Source: Niastella koreensis GR20-10
GTDB taxonomy: Bacteria > Bacteroidota > Bacteroidia > Chitinophagales > Chitinophagaceae
Assembly: GCF_000246855.1 (NCBI RefSeq)
Contig: NC_016609.1
Span: 2,046,001 to 2,110,000, forward strand
Length of the DNA: 64,000 bases
Reading direction: 5' to 3'
Part shown: positions 46,801 to 57,100 of the stretch, piece by piece
Layout of the letters: each line of letters opens with the position of its first letter
How positions within the stretch are numbered: the first letter of the stretch is position 1
Notes under the pieces: generated by a model
Seen by the model: the letters and a program-made list of their open reading frames with translations, nothing else
Databases searched by the model: none
Told to the model about the DNA's origin: nothing
Program-made: the position numbers and the translations under genes

Positions 46801-48390
46801 GCAGCAGCAGCGCTGTTACAGGCCAAACTGCCAAACCCTTCCTGGTTTGCCGGTTACCTGGGCGTGAAGTTCAGTATCCTTGGGGGAATGGTAAAAGGCA
46901 ATATGCGGTTCAAGCTGCAGATAGGTAACGATTGTAAAATTGTAAGCGGCGATGGTAAGGAAGCCGTGGTTGGTATGCAGGTGATTTCTGATGTAACGCC
47001 AAGGGATACCGTGAATGCCGATGTGTTTACCGCGCCACAGGTGGCCTTCAACTTCGCCATAGGTAAAGACATTCCTTTACAGGATGATGAAGGAAACAAA
47101 ACCTTCCGTGTACAACTGGAACAGTTTGACCTGGTGAGCAATGGAAAAACCATTCCCGGGGCTATAAAATGGAACAGCAGCAATGATGTGGCTACTTTCT
47201 ATTCCAATGAGATCCTGCCTTCCAACAGTACGGTAAAAGCAACCGTTCGCGTAAGCTTTAAAGAGCTGAAGAACGGCAGCTGGCAAACCGTATACACAGA
47301 TGGCGTAAAATCGGAAGAAAGCAAGGTGCTCTCCTTTACTACAGGAACGGCGCCGGAAGCCATTCCATTAAATAATATTGATTACGCATGGCCGGTAGTT
47401 GACCAGCGGAACTTTTACCGCGAAGAAACGGCCATTGGCTATATTCAGCTGAAACGCGGCCAAACCTATCTGTTCAGGGTGCCCGGTTACCGGCAGAACC
47501 TGTCGTTTGTTACCGCCGATGGCGCCTCCACAGTTACTGTTCCTTTTCAGTACGATTCAGCCAATCGCAAACTGAGCTTCAACGTACTTAAACTGAAGGG
47601 TGATGTACAATATAAACTGGTGTTGAGCAGCAGTCCGGTTGGCTCCGGTTCTACAACCAGCACACCGGCTCAAACAACTACCACAGATGACAATGGGTTA
47701 ACCACGTCAAGCAACAATGCACAAACGGTAGCGCGTACCGATGTGGCCAAAACGATCCTTGACTATTCATTCTACAGCAGCCGGTTTGCCAAATTTGCCG
47801 ACCGCATCAGCAGCTTTAGCATTACCGGTACCAGAATCAGCAGGCTCAGTTCAGACCTGATCAACTTCACCCAGGGCGTGAGCAATGCCGATGCATTCGA
47901 TCTGCCCGAGTTGGCGGGTACCGATTATACCGGTGGCGTGCCCCTGGTACAACCAGCTGCGATGGTAACGGATGATTATTTCACAAGAGACATCAACCCG
48001 TTATTCTATGCCGACCTGCCTTATGAAGACATTGATATTTCAGAACGCGATACAACTGTGTTGGGATTTGTGCCACGGCGCGCCCTGCCCATTTCACTGG
48101 GCTACCAGTCACTGGTAGAGAATGGTAATTATACCGATCAGCAGGTTACACAATGGCTGCCATACATCTATGACCTCGCATCCATTTACAAGGCCGACTT
48201 CCTGGATATTCAAAACCAGGTGGTGAACAGGTATCTGGGTACGCCCCGTCAGAAGGAATTTGAAAAGATCATCAACGGGTATTATCCATTTATCAGGCAG
48301 GGCTTTTACGAAGTGAGTTACCAGTATGTATTGCCCGGCGGAACAAAAGGAAGTTCAACAGTGATCCGCTACCATAATGAAATGAAGTAA
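43837..48390 (+). CDS. 1517-residue exported protein of unknown family
   Basis: A signal peptide (MNHRILYLMLFLLTGSSLLA) is followed by about 1500 residues, nearly all predicted beta: short repeating units such as FSVDYFGYEGEVKVGNFPVS, ADLSFGLKLTLQDGAFKATT and GGLVLNGEAHFMQDDPIYGD recall long stacked-strand or bridge-type folds. Around residues 720-770 is a charged helical insert (ELEQAKQVFANGSAKEAKEM). Residues about 1060-1180 look like an Ig-like unit (APQVAFNFAIGKDIPLQDDE). A Ser/Thr linker (SGSTTSTPAQTTTT) precedes the unique last 250 residues. I recognise no domain for most of it and no sorting domain at the end. It is the third gene in the operon and may form a long fibre or conduit; that is a guess from composition. 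Confidence 0.7.
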   Translation: MNHRILYLMLFLLTGSSLLANDSLRVTGAILPDSVKTVYYQYTVADSAKVKEVANGAVQKVDDLGRWLESIQPNDLNELPIGLKKTLSNVTYKLAISSAVFHETYAELTIYAKVEIPQNPGQLFFGISGLKLSYKGGIVGDAKLVLLGDVPININGGNSQVVLKGGFNIDNGQAVDGKTYLSMDCNGFKELGLAADVVFPRSLLIPCDANGDQLADANKKVQGSFKTIVSDWNDMLVNISLPRFQVSGLDGFVFTVTNAVFDFSDTRNSSGIVFPRGYELRHMSYPNPSMWRGVYVQMIDVMLPKAFKRKGASDRISFGAHDLIIDNNGVSGLFYGKNILPFNSGSASGWKFSVDEFNIGIEANHLVAAGFKGNIGLPVADKDSLKYEAVITQDNKYWLTVSPKGQMDFQLWQAKCTLDSNSYIKLLVEDGEFMPEANLYGRVSINASSNPDGGKSMAKFDGITFRGLRLRTRSPYFSVDYFGYEGEVKVGNFPVSIDKIALTANNTHADLSFGLKLTLQDGAFKATTGLTIGCDFQNNDGSHKWSIGKVRLESIKIDNAKLGGLVLNGEAHFMQDDPIYGDGFAGGINAQFTSLGVEVQVRAIFGNTTFRYWFVDGMVRWSPGTPIVGPVMLSGFAGGAYYHMSKMNPFAGISKSLMPEYKPDNSLGLGIKAGVLFCVTSPEVVNGRAEFEVAFNNGGGIRYVGFFGNADIMKGVTDAVGDELEQAKQVFANGSAKEAKEMDGKTDEQKKAAIEEEQDKRANDPQTAAAEIPCSIGGPNFKGLSAFVGMSYDFQNKIFQSNFQLYLNLANVLTGVGQNYCAGWSEMYFSPDEWHVYMGTPSNPVGIRFGMGGFNLETTSYFMMGTKIPGSPPPPKEVADILGMDAQQLDYMRDLNALGDGRGFATGARLKVETGDLTFLILYANFKAGLGFDLMLKQYKDAHCEGSNEPIGINGWYGNAQAYVYLQGELGVKVNLKFLKFRYPIIQGAAAALLQAKLPNPSWFAGYLGVKFSILGGMVKGNMRFKLQIGNDCKIVSGDGKEAVVGMQVISDVTPRDTVNADVFTAPQVAFNFAIGKDIPLQDDEGNKTFRVQLEQFDLVSNGKTIPGAIKWNSSNDVATFYSNEILPSNSTVKATVRVSFKELKNGSWQTVYTDGVKSEESKVLSFTTGTAPEAIPLNNIDYAWPVVDQRNFYREETAIGYIQLKRGQTYLFRVPGYRQNLSFVTADGASTVTVPFQYDSANRKLSFNVLKLKGDVQYKLVLSSSPVGSGSTTSTPAQTTTTDDNGLTTSSNNAQTVARTDVAKTILDYSFYSSRFAKFADRISSFSITGTRISRLSSDLINFTQGVSNADAFDLPELAGTDYTGGVPLVQPAAMVTDDYFTRDINPLFYADLPYEDIDISERDTTVLGFVPRRALPISLGYQSLVENGNYTDQQVTQWLPYIYDLASIYKADFLDIQNQVVNRYLGTPRQKEFEKIINGYYPFIRQGFYEVSYQYVLPGGTKGSSTVIRYHNEMK

Positions 48391-48400
48391 TGCAAGACCT

Positions 48401-50509
48401 ATGAAAAACGAAATGAGAAAAATGAAACAGTTATCTATAATCCTGGGCGTGCTGCTGATGCCCTTGTGGCTGTTGGCGCAGAACCCGGGAAAAAAGTTGA
48501 CCTCGGTGCGTATGATCGGCCGGGCAGACAGCAACAGGAATGCGATCTATTTAAGATGGGCATCTGCTACACCCAATAGCTGGAAGCTTAATAATAAATA
48601 TGGTTTCATCCTGGTACGCTACACTGTTATTCGCAATAAACAAATGTTACCCGTGCCTGAAAAGCTGGTGTTGAGCCCAACGCCACTGAAGCCACGGGCG
48701 CTGGAAGAGTGGGAGAACCTGGCCAAAAAAGATAACAATGCGGCGGTGATAGCGCAGGCCCTGTATGGAGAAGATTTTAATGTAAGCATCAACGACAAAG
48801 GCGCCGCAAAGATCCTGGCGCAGTCGCAGGAACTGGAGCAGCGCTTTTCCTTTTCCTTGTATGCGGCAGATAATTCTTTTGAAGGTGCCCTGATGGCTGG
48901 CTGGGCCTTTGTAGATAAAAACGTAAAGGCTGATGAGAAATACCTGTACCGGTTAAAACCGGCCGCCCCGGCCAAATTGTTAGCAGCAGATTCCGTGAGC
49001 GTGTTTATCAGTCCGGCAGAGTATGAGCCATTGCCTGCCGTGCAGGAAGTGATTGCCCGCTTTGGCAACAAGGGCGTGATGCTGAATTGGGACATCCAGA
49101 TGCTTTCGCAATACTTCGCTTCTTATTATGTGGAAAAGTCAGACGATGGCGGCGTCAATTTCAAAAAAGTGAATGGCCTGCCTGTAAGCAATTTTGATAA
49201 TGGTAACGGTAAACAAACCCGTATGTTCTTTATGGATTCCCTGAAAGAAAACGGGAAAGAATACCAGTACCGGGTTGTGGGTGTCAATCCCTTCGGTCAG
49301 CCGGGCCCGCCATCCACCATCATCAAAGGAATGGGAAGAGATATGCTTGCGGCTGTACCCAATATCCGCAATGCCTATGTAGATAAAAAAGGGGTGTTAC
49401 AGGTGAACTGGATCTTTGATGAAAAAGGAAACAATGCGATCCGTGGTTTTTTGCTGAAACGGGCAGATAATATCAAGGGGCCCTATGAAAAATTTGGCGA
49501 TACGCTGGCTGTAACCAGTAGAACCACCGCCCTCAAAAAAGAACTGGGCGCTTCCAATTATTTTACCATCACGGCGCTGGCTAAGGAAGGCGAGGGCAGT
49601 ACTTCCTTTCCTTACCTGGTACAACCCGAAGATTCCATGCCGCCGGCCGTTCCGGTAAATGTGAAAGCCGTGATAGACACTAACGGCATAGTAACCATTA
49701 CCTGGGACCGCAATACCGAAAAAGACCTGATGGGGTACAAAATATTCAGAGCGCAGAAAAAAGGCGAGGAACTGGTGCCATTGGTAGACTCCATCTGGTA
49801 CGGAACAAAATTCAGGGATACGCTCAGCCTGAAAATGCTGAATAAAAGATCTTATTACGCAGTAACAGCACTGGACACCCGCTTCAACCAATCTGCCAAA
49901 TCAATCCTGGTGGAAGTAAAGAAGCCGGAAGTGATCCCGCCTTCTCCGGCGGTGATCTCGAAATTCAAAGTGGAAGGAACCAACGTGACCCTTAACTGGA
50001 TTGCCAGTTCAGACTCGGATGTAGTATCGCATGCTGTGTACAGAAAGATCCCCGGCGATACCAGCAAACCGGTGGTGGTGAGAACGTTCCGGGGAAAGGA
50101 TACAACCAGCTACACCGATAAAGGGCTCACTGGAGGAAAATCATACATCTATTACATAGTGGCTAAAAGCGAAGGCGGGTTAACAACTCCTTCAGAGGAG
50201 TTAACGGTTATTACTGCACAGCAGGCAAACACCGAAGATGCACAGTTCACCCGGATGTATGCCTACACGCAGCCGGAAAAAAGACGGATTGAAATAACCT
50301 GGGACCACAACCTACAGCAGGTGGCTGAGTTACAGGTATACAAGGCAGAAGGCGGCAAACAACTGGTGTTGTGGAAAGTATTACCGGCCGCGGAAAAAGG
50401 CATTTACGACACCAACGTGCAGGCCAATACGGAATATCAATATGGCGTAATGGCTGTATTCAGTTCCGGGGCATTCAGCAGCATGAAAACAGTAACAACA
50501 AAATATTAG
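48401..50509 (+). CDS. Exported fibronectin-type-III repeat protein of the large operon
   Basis: 702 residues. Three ATG codons lie in the first 22 bases; the signal segment is LSIILGVLLMPLWLLAQ. After a unique region (about 30-210), about five FN3 modules follow, for instance VMLNWDIQMLSQYFASYYVE, GVLQVNWIFDEKGNNAIRGF, IVTITWDRNTEKDLMGYKIF, NVTLNWIASSDSDVVSHAVY and RIEITWDHNLQQVAELQVYK. FN3 arrays serve as spacers and binding modules outside the cell. There is no T9SS sorting domain. The gap to the previous gene is 10 bp and to the next 27 bp. Confidence 0.8.
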   Translation: MKNEMRKMKQLSIILGVLLMPLWLLAQNPGKKLTSVRMIGRADSNRNAIYLRWASATPNSWKLNNKYGFILVRYTVIRNKQMLPVPEKLVLSPTPLKPRALEEWENLAKKDNNAAVIAQALYGEDFNVSINDKGAAKILAQSQELEQRFSFSLYAADNSFEGALMAGWAFVDKNVKADEKYLYRLKPAAPAKLLAADSVSVFISPAEYEPLPAVQEVIARFGNKGVMLNWDIQMLSQYFASYYVEKSDDGGVNFKKVNGLPVSNFDNGNGKQTRMFFMDSLKENGKEYQYRVVGVNPFGQPGPPSTIIKGMGRDMLAAVPNIRNAYVDKKGVLQVNWIFDEKGNNAIRGFLLKRADNIKGPYEKFGDTLAVTSRTTALKKELGASNYFTITALAKEGEGSTSFPYLVQPEDSMPPAVPVNVKAVIDTNGIVTITWDRNTEKDLMGYKIFRAQKKGEELVPLVDSIWYGTKFRDTLSLKMLNKRSYYAVTALDTRFNQSAKSILVEVKKPEVIPPSPAVISKFKVEGTNVTLNWIASSDSDVVSHAVYRKIPGDTSKPVVVRTFRGKDTTSYTDKGLTGGKSYIYYIVAKSEGGLTTPSEELTVITAQQANTEDAQFTRMYAYTQPEKRRIEITWDHNLQQVAELQVYKAEGGKQLVLWKVLPAAEKGIYDTNVQANTEYQYGVMAVFSSGAFSSMKTVTTKY

Positions 50510-50536
50510 GGCTATTCTTTCATCAAGATCAATGTC

Positions 50537-53500
50537 ATGAGAAAGTATTTATTCATATTGGTTTTATTAGCAGCGGTATTTTCAATACAGGCGCAGGAGA
50601 GATATTCTGTTTATCTTTCAGGTCTTACGTACAATGCGCATGAAAATATAAAGAACAGTACTACTTCCCATTTGCGTATAGACCTGATTTGTGCGGATGG
50701 AACTGTAAACACCCTGTTTTTCCATGATATCAATGATGATAACCGGTCTCAGACCAACTGGGCTATGGGCGCCCCCATCACAGTAACCAGCAGGCCGGTA
50801 CAAATGCGTACGGAAGGGTTTGTGAATTTCAGTTCGGGAACCGACGCTGATTACGATGAATACACCAATATAAATATCTGCGATGTCAATAACATCTATG
50901 TGGACGATCATTCACCCCGCATGGATGGGATCTGGTATGATGTGAAGGTTACCCCGCTTCTGTCGATAGGCGCTTCAGACAACCTGCTGCCAGACAATGA
51001 TAAGATCACACTCACCGCTACATCCGGTTTTCCGGGCAGCGTGTACAACTGGGAGTATTCGCTGGATGGGTTTAATTTCAATCCATTCCCGGCAGCTGCA
51101 AACAGTGCAGGCAACAGCACGGTGAATGTTTCGCTTACTGATCTGGTAGGTGGATCGCCATTAACCGTCATCAAAAAGAATACCTTTATCAGGAACAGGA
51201 CCTGTTCCGGTTTATATTCAAATTATCTTACGCTTAACAACAGGTTGTCATCACCCCACATCGTTGGGCAGCCTGTTGTTACCCCCAATAAATGTTATGG
51301 TGAATCGAATGGTACTGTAATGATCACCTTCGATCGGGCATTGATCCAGGATGAATTGCTCAACATCATTATAGACGATGTAAGGGGAGCTACGATCGGT
51401 TATCATGGCTCTGCGATCAATTTAACGCAACTCGGCGCCGGAAACACCTATACCTGGAATACGGAAATTTCACCCGGCAGCTACCAGATCAGTTTGGTGG
51501 GTAAATATCCCGATCCCGGTGTTTCTACGTATACGCAGGCGCCAGCTCATTTTGCCCAATTCAACTTTGCAGGCCCTGATCCCTTAACTTACTCAACTAC
51601 TAAACGGGACGTATATTGCCACAACGGCTCCGATGCAACCATAACGGTAAATGCATCCGGTGGTAATGGTAATTTCCAGGTAGGGTATAAGAAGACTCAG
51701 GAAAGTACCTATAACTGGGTGGCTTTTGCCGCTGCAAAAACACATACCCTTTCAGGATTGGATACCGGTACTTATAATATCCGGGTACGGGATAAGTTTG
51801 ATTGTATGATGAATGATGCCAGTGGTAATGAAGTGATCGGTACGGTGTTCATTAACCAGCCTGCCGATTCGGTACATGTAGACAATGCCCAAACCATTAA
51901 CCCGCTGGCATTCGGTTATACCGATGGCAGCATCAGGGCCATACTTACCGGTGGTACCCCAGTTGGTGGCAACAGCTATGACCTGCAATGGACGCGGGAA
52001 GATGGTACGGTGCTTACGCCGGATCCGGCCACTACCAATCCGTTCACCACGCAAATGAAAAATATCGGCAATGGCAAATACATCCTGGTAGCTACCGACG
52101 CCAACTATGCGCTCACCTCGGGCGCCAATACAAACGGCTGTATCACCAGGGATACGTTCACGCTGGTGGAACCACCACCACTGGTTGTAACCGTATCGGA
52201 ATATCACTTTGTTTCCTGTAAAAATGCAGCCGACGGAAAATTGTACGCCCAGGCGCAGGGGGGCATCGAGATCCCTATCTTCCGGTACAAATACAAATGG
52301 TACCGGAACGACAATGGCGTATGGGCCGATATTCAACAAACAGACAGCATTGCGGTAAACCTCAAAGCAGGTCAGTATAAGATCATTATCACCGATAAGA
52401 ATAATATCGATAAAGAATCATTGCCATTTACCCTGGTTGAACCAACCCTGCTTACATTGTCGTTAAGCAGTACCCCGCTGAATTGTAATGGCAGCAACAA
52501 TGGCACGGCCAGCGCCGTGATCAATGGCGGTACCCTGCCGTATCACCTTGAATGGACAACAGGCGATACCACCGCCACCATTACCAACCTGGCGCAGGGC
52601 AACTATAAAGCATTTGTAACAGATATCCGTAACTGCCAGGTAGAGGAGCAGATAAAGGTTACTTCGCCCAATCCTGTTCAGATCAACAATATGATCGTGA
52701 AAAGCCCTACCTGTTATAAAGGTACCGATGGCGTTATCAGCTATTCAGTATCAGGTGGTACGCTGCCTTATACCTACAACTGGAGTAATGGCGCAACAGC
52801 CGCCACGCAGAATAACCTGCCTGCCGGAAATTATACCCTGACCCTTTTGGATAGTAAAAATTGTCCGCTGGTGCAGGCATTTACAGTTAAAGAAACACCG
52901 CCGGTTGTAATTACCCTGCCGCCCGCTGCTACCTTATGCGTAGGCCAGGCTTATGCAGCCGATGCCACTATTCCAAAAGGCATGACTTACCAATGGACGG
53001 GCCCCAATGGGTATGCAGCCATTGATCCCAAAGTAAGTCTGTCAAACGAAGGCGTTTATTATGTAACAGCTGTCAATACCGATGGCTGTGTTGGAAAAGA
53101 CACCATTACCATCACCCGCAGCAATGCAACGGTGGCGGCAGAAATGCTGGTGAGCACGCAGGCATTCACCAACGATGTGGTGACCATCGTGAATATCAGT
53201 AACCCGGCGCCTGAAAAAGTGCAATGGTTACTGCCCACCGGTAATGTTTCCATCGTAAGCACCAGTGATGAATTTGCCGAGGTTAAATTCAGTGACACCG
53301 GCCGTTACATTATTGGCATGAAGACCATGGTAGGCACCTGTGAAAATACAGTGAGCCATCCGATCACCATTATGCAGGCGCAGGAATTTGACGAGCCTGG
53401 AACGGCCAATTCACCATTCGTTAAGGAGTTTACGGCAGGACCTAATCCATCGAGCGGACAATTCACCGTGAAAATCACCCTCGAGGAAGCTGCCGCCATC

Positions 53501-53668
53501 AAACTCCGGTTGATTGACCTGAATACCGGCGTGGTGGTGAACCAGCAGCTGCAAAATGGCAGCAAACAGTACCAGTTACCATATAACCTCCGGCTTACTA
53601 CCGGGGTGTATTCGCTGATCCTGGAAACCGCCAAAGAATATCGCATCATTAAAGTAGTGATCCTATAA
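50537..53668 (+). CDS. SprB-repeat T9SS cargo protein of the large operon
   Basis: 1043 residues with signal peptide (MRKYLFILVLLAAVFSIQAQ). A unique N-terminal domain is followed from about residue 245 by SprB-type repeats, best seen in CNGSNNGTASAVINGGTLPY and CYKGTDGVISYSVSGGTLPY with the closing TITNLAQGNYKAFVTDIRNC and NLPAGNYTLTLLDSKNC. A PKD-like unit lies near 800-870 (TYQWTGPNGYAAIDPKVSLS). The type A sorting domain ends it (FTAGPNPSSGQFTVKI, TTGVYSLILETAKEYRIIKV). SprB repeats occur in the gliding adhesin of Flavobacterium. It should be carried across the outer membrane by T9SS and displayed at the surface. It is the only clear T9SS cargo of the operon. Confidence 0.85.
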   Translation: MRKYLFILVLLAAVFSIQAQERYSVYLSGLTYNAHENIKNSTTSHLRIDLICADGTVNTLFFHDINDDNRSQTNWAMGAPITVTSRPVQMRTEGFVNFSSGTDADYDEYTNINICDVNNIYVDDHSPRMDGIWYDVKVTPLLSIGASDNLLPDNDKITLTATSGFPGSVYNWEYSLDGFNFNPFPAAANSAGNSTVNVSLTDLVGGSPLTVIKKNTFIRNRTCSGLYSNYLTLNNRLSSPHIVGQPVVTPNKCYGESNGTVMITFDRALIQDELLNIIIDDVRGATIGYHGSAINLTQLGAGNTYTWNTEISPGSYQISLVGKYPDPGVSTYTQAPAHFAQFNFAGPDPLTYSTTKRDVYCHNGSDATITVNASGGNGNFQVGYKKTQESTYNWVAFAAAKTHTLSGLDTGTYNIRVRDKFDCMMNDASGNEVIGTVFINQPADSVHVDNAQTINPLAFGYTDGSIRAILTGGTPVGGNSYDLQWTREDGTVLTPDPATTNPFTTQMKNIGNGKYILVATDANYALTSGANTNGCITRDTFTLVEPPPLVVTVSEYHFVSCKNAADGKLYAQAQGGIEIPIFRYKYKWYRNDNGVWADIQQTDSIAVNLKAGQYKIIITDKNNIDKESLPFTLVEPTLLTLSLSSTPLNCNGSNNGTASAVINGGTLPYHLEWTTGDTTATITNLAQGNYKAFVTDIRNCQVEEQIKVTSPNPVQINNMIVKSPTCYKGTDGVISYSVSGGTLPYTYNWSNGATAATQNNLPAGNYTLTLLDSKNCPLVQAFTVKETPPVVITLPPAATLCVGQAYAADATIPKGMTYQWTGPNGYAAIDPKVSLSNEGVYYVTAVNTDGCVGKDTITITRSNATVAAEMLVSTQAFTNDVVTIVNISNPAPEKVQWLLPTGNVSIVSTSDEFAEVKFSDTGRYIIGMKTMVGTCENTVSHPITIMQAQEFDEPGTANSPFVKEFTAGPNPSSGQFTVKITLEEAAAIKLRLIDLNTGVVVNQQLQNGSKQYQLPYNLRLTTGVYSLILETAKEYRIIKVVIL

Positions 53669-53700
53669 AAAGTTCTAATCAAATAAAAATCCAAAGGAAA

Positions 53701-54123
53701 ATGAAAAAAGCAGTTTTGGGTCTGGCAGTAGTAACGGCATTGATTATCGCCGGATGTTCAAAAAGTGATGATGGCGGTGATTCCAGGGAAAAAGCCATCC
53801 GCGGCAAATGGACGCCCGTATCTATCAAAATAGAATTCAGCGACCTGTCGAACAACACCAGTGGTACAACGTATGGAGTTGTTACCCCTGGCGATTATGT
53901 TGATTTTCGCGCTGATGGAAAGGTTTATACCTATCGGAAAGATAATGCCAACCAGGGGGTTGACCCGTACGACACAATGCCTTACCGGTTTACCCCTCAA
54001 TTTTGTATCATAGGACAAGATTCTATGATGTTGGGGGCGCTCACAAAAGATAGCCTGGTACTGTATCAACAGCACAACACCCCGCCTCAATACTGGCAGG
54101 CGACCCATATTTTTAAAAAGTAA
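53701..54123 (+). CDS. Small lipocalin-like lipoprotein of the large operon
   Basis: 140 residues. The lipobox is IAGC (Cys18). KWTPVSIKIEFSDL, YVDFRADGKVYTYRKDN and PYRFTPQFCIIGQDSMMLGA suggest the small beta-barrel common in Bacteroidota lipocalin-like lipoproteins (the W/D-G-K pattern after the signal). Function unknown. It lies between the SprB cargo (32 bp) and the carrier-like gene. Confidence 0.7.
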   Translation: MKKAVLGLAVVTALIIAGCSKSDDGGDSREKAIRGKWTPVSIKIEFSDLSNNTSGTTYGVVTPGDYVDFRADGKVYTYRKDNANQGVDPYDTMPYRFTPQFCIIGQDSMMLGALTKDSLVLYQQHNTPPQYWQATHIFKK

Positions 54124-54186
54124 ACCGGCAAACCGGAAACTATTATTAAAGAAGCACTCCAAATTTTTTCTGTGAAAACGACCATT

Positions 54187-57100
54187 ATGAACCGTGCCCT
54201 ACGTATAGTACAACTGAATGTATTGCTGTTGTTGCTGCAGGTAACGCTGCATGCACAGGTGTATCCAGTGCAGGTGGTGCCACAACTGTTGCCACCCTAT
54301 ACACTCAATTTTAGTGATTACTACCAGGGTACACAGGAGAAGCTGGTAGTGCTTCTTACCAATACCGATCTTACCAAGCCCGCCTTACAGGTGCGGCTTA
54401 AAATGAGCATCCAGGGACAGAGCGCCAAATTCAGAAGCCGGGATGGCGTTTACTATCCGCCCATTACACTCGATGGCGGCGCACCGCAGCGCATAACCCT
54501 GAGCGATCTGGCGCCTTATTTCAATCTCGACAACCTGGATATCGAGGGCGTTACCCGCAGCCAGTTTCAACAGAACCAGAAATTGCCCGAAGGATTTTAC
54601 CAGTTCTGTTTCGAGGCTTATGAATACAATACCAACAGGCTGGTGGGCCGCAGCAATTGCGCCATGGCCTGGATCTCCTTACAGGACCCTCCCTTATTGA
54701 ACCTTCCGGTAAAGGGAGAAAGCATAGCCTATAAAGACCCTGCCAATATTATTTTTCAATGGACGCCCCGCAACATGGGCAGTCCAACTTCAGCATTTAA
54801 TACCGAATATGAATTTACGTTAGTGGAACTATGGGACAACGGCATAGCGCCTGAAGCTGCTTTCGGCACCACGCAGCCGCTGTACCGTACAACTACCCAG
54901 GCCACAACTTTATTATATGGTCCTTCAGAACCATTGCTTATCCCCGGCAAGCGCTATGGCTGGCGCATCAGGGCCCAGGCATCTGATGGCAGCCAGAACA
55001 CCGATGCTTACCGCAATAACGGCTACAGCGAAATTTACTGGTTTACCTACCAGCGAGATTGTCCCATGCCGTTTAATGTACAAAGCGAGGTGAGCGGCGG
55101 CCGGGCAACCATTACCTGGAACGCTTCCATCCAGCAAACGCGCTTTACAATAGACTACCGGGAAAAAGGGCAAACCGATAACCAATGGTATACGGTAAAC
55201 AGCAGCACCAACCGGGTAATGTTGTACGATCTTAAACAGGATAAACAATACGAATACCGCGTTGGCGCCTTTTGCGATGCCGCCAGTGGCGCCTTCCCGG
55301 CCAACGGCGCGGTATACAGCGATATAAAGTCTTTTACCATCGATGGCAGCAGCGCCGGTGAAGGGGGAGGTTGTAATATCCTGCAGCCCGATCTGCAGGT
55401 GGCCAACCGCAATCCTATTCAAAGCCTGCTGAGCGGCGAAATCATCACCGCCGGTGATTTCCCGGTAAAACTGATTACGGTACAGGGGCAGGGCAACTTT
55501 AGCGGAACCGGGTATATCACCATTCCGTTCATAGGTAAAGTGGCGGTTAAGGTACGTTTCAGTGGCATTACGGTTAATACAGATAAACAGTTGATCGGCG
55601 GGGTGATTGAAACGACTTATGATAAAGAAGAAAAACAACTGGTTGATGTAAATGATCTCACTGGTGATCCTGCCAGCGTAGCCATTCTCAGAGACCTGAA
55701 AGATCATATCCCCAACCCCGATACCGCACCGCCGGATGATCTTATTCAGTTTGCAGATAAGTTATCGGAAGTTTCAACCAGCACCATCGACAATGCACTG
55801 GCGCTTACACCCGCCGAAAAAACGCAGTTGAAGCAGAATATTGCAGATATGAATGCTGCCAAAGATGTGTTGGAAGATAGTAGCTCCACGCCTGAACAAA
55901 AGGCCGATGCAGAACAGAAGTTGCGCGAAGCTGTAAAAGAAGCGGCGCCAATTGTTCAGAAACTGGGAGAAACAGTGGGCAAAGGGTTGCAATCAGTAGT
56001 AAGCAACTGGTTCAGTAATATACGCGACTTCTTCAAAGGTTATGGCGGAAGTGAATCAGATAAAAAGCAGGCAAAGCAATGGCATACGACCACCGATAGC
56101 CTGGTAAATGTACTGATGAAAGCCAAAAATGTGCCCGACAGTTTGCTGGCTTCATTAGATAAAGTGAGCAAGGCCGCTGCGCCGGCCTGGCTTGCATTGG
56201 AAAATGCCACCGCCTGTAACAGCGCCGACAATACGCAGCAGTCAAAGGGACCTTATTTCGACGAAGTGATAAATGATTACAGTTGTTATGTGGCGTTGGG
56301 TAATGCCCAATACGATGTAATTGACCAGGCGTACGCAGCCGCCCAAAATAACCTGTTCAATAGCGAGAATGACCTGGTGATCACTGCGCTGATCGTTCCA
56401 GCGACGCTGACCGATGCTATTATATTCACGCCCGATGGAAGGGAGTTCAGGATCAAAGGCACCATCAGCAATTACACCATCGATGTAAACGGCGCCCTGT
56501 CATCATTTACTTATAATAAAGTAGACTATACAAGCGCTTATACCATCGACAGGAAGACAAATACCCGTCTTGGTTTTGCCGGTTATATAGATAAGGCAAA
56601 AGCAAAAGAGATGGCAGACAAAGACGGGTTCTTCAGCTTTGCCACTGCGAAAACCAACGGAAATACATTGGATATTGATAAGGAATGGACGTTACAGGAG
56701 AAGAATGCCGACAAGGTGAAGATGGTCCGGCGTTACTTCGCTGAGTATGGGAAGGAAGGCGCCAAATTGTTGACCAATGATTCGCCTGAATTAAGAAAAG
56801 AGATCGAAGATTTGATACTACAATTGCCGGATAAGGTGTTTACAGTTGAAAAAGACCCGAACTATGTGCAATTCTTCGACCTGGTAAAGTTCAGGGATTT
56901 CCTGAAGCAGCAACTCACTACGGTTGAAAGCGCTTTAAAGCGTATCCAGGTGCTGATAGATGCCTATCAAAAAGCTAAAGGCAGCAGAACGGCGGAGCAA
57001 TTGCAAATGATCACTGACGGCGGTAATCCTGAAAACCAGGGTGGTGTTCCTGATCCTATCCTGGAGGCCAGATGTAATATCACCAAAGAGCTGGAACAAT

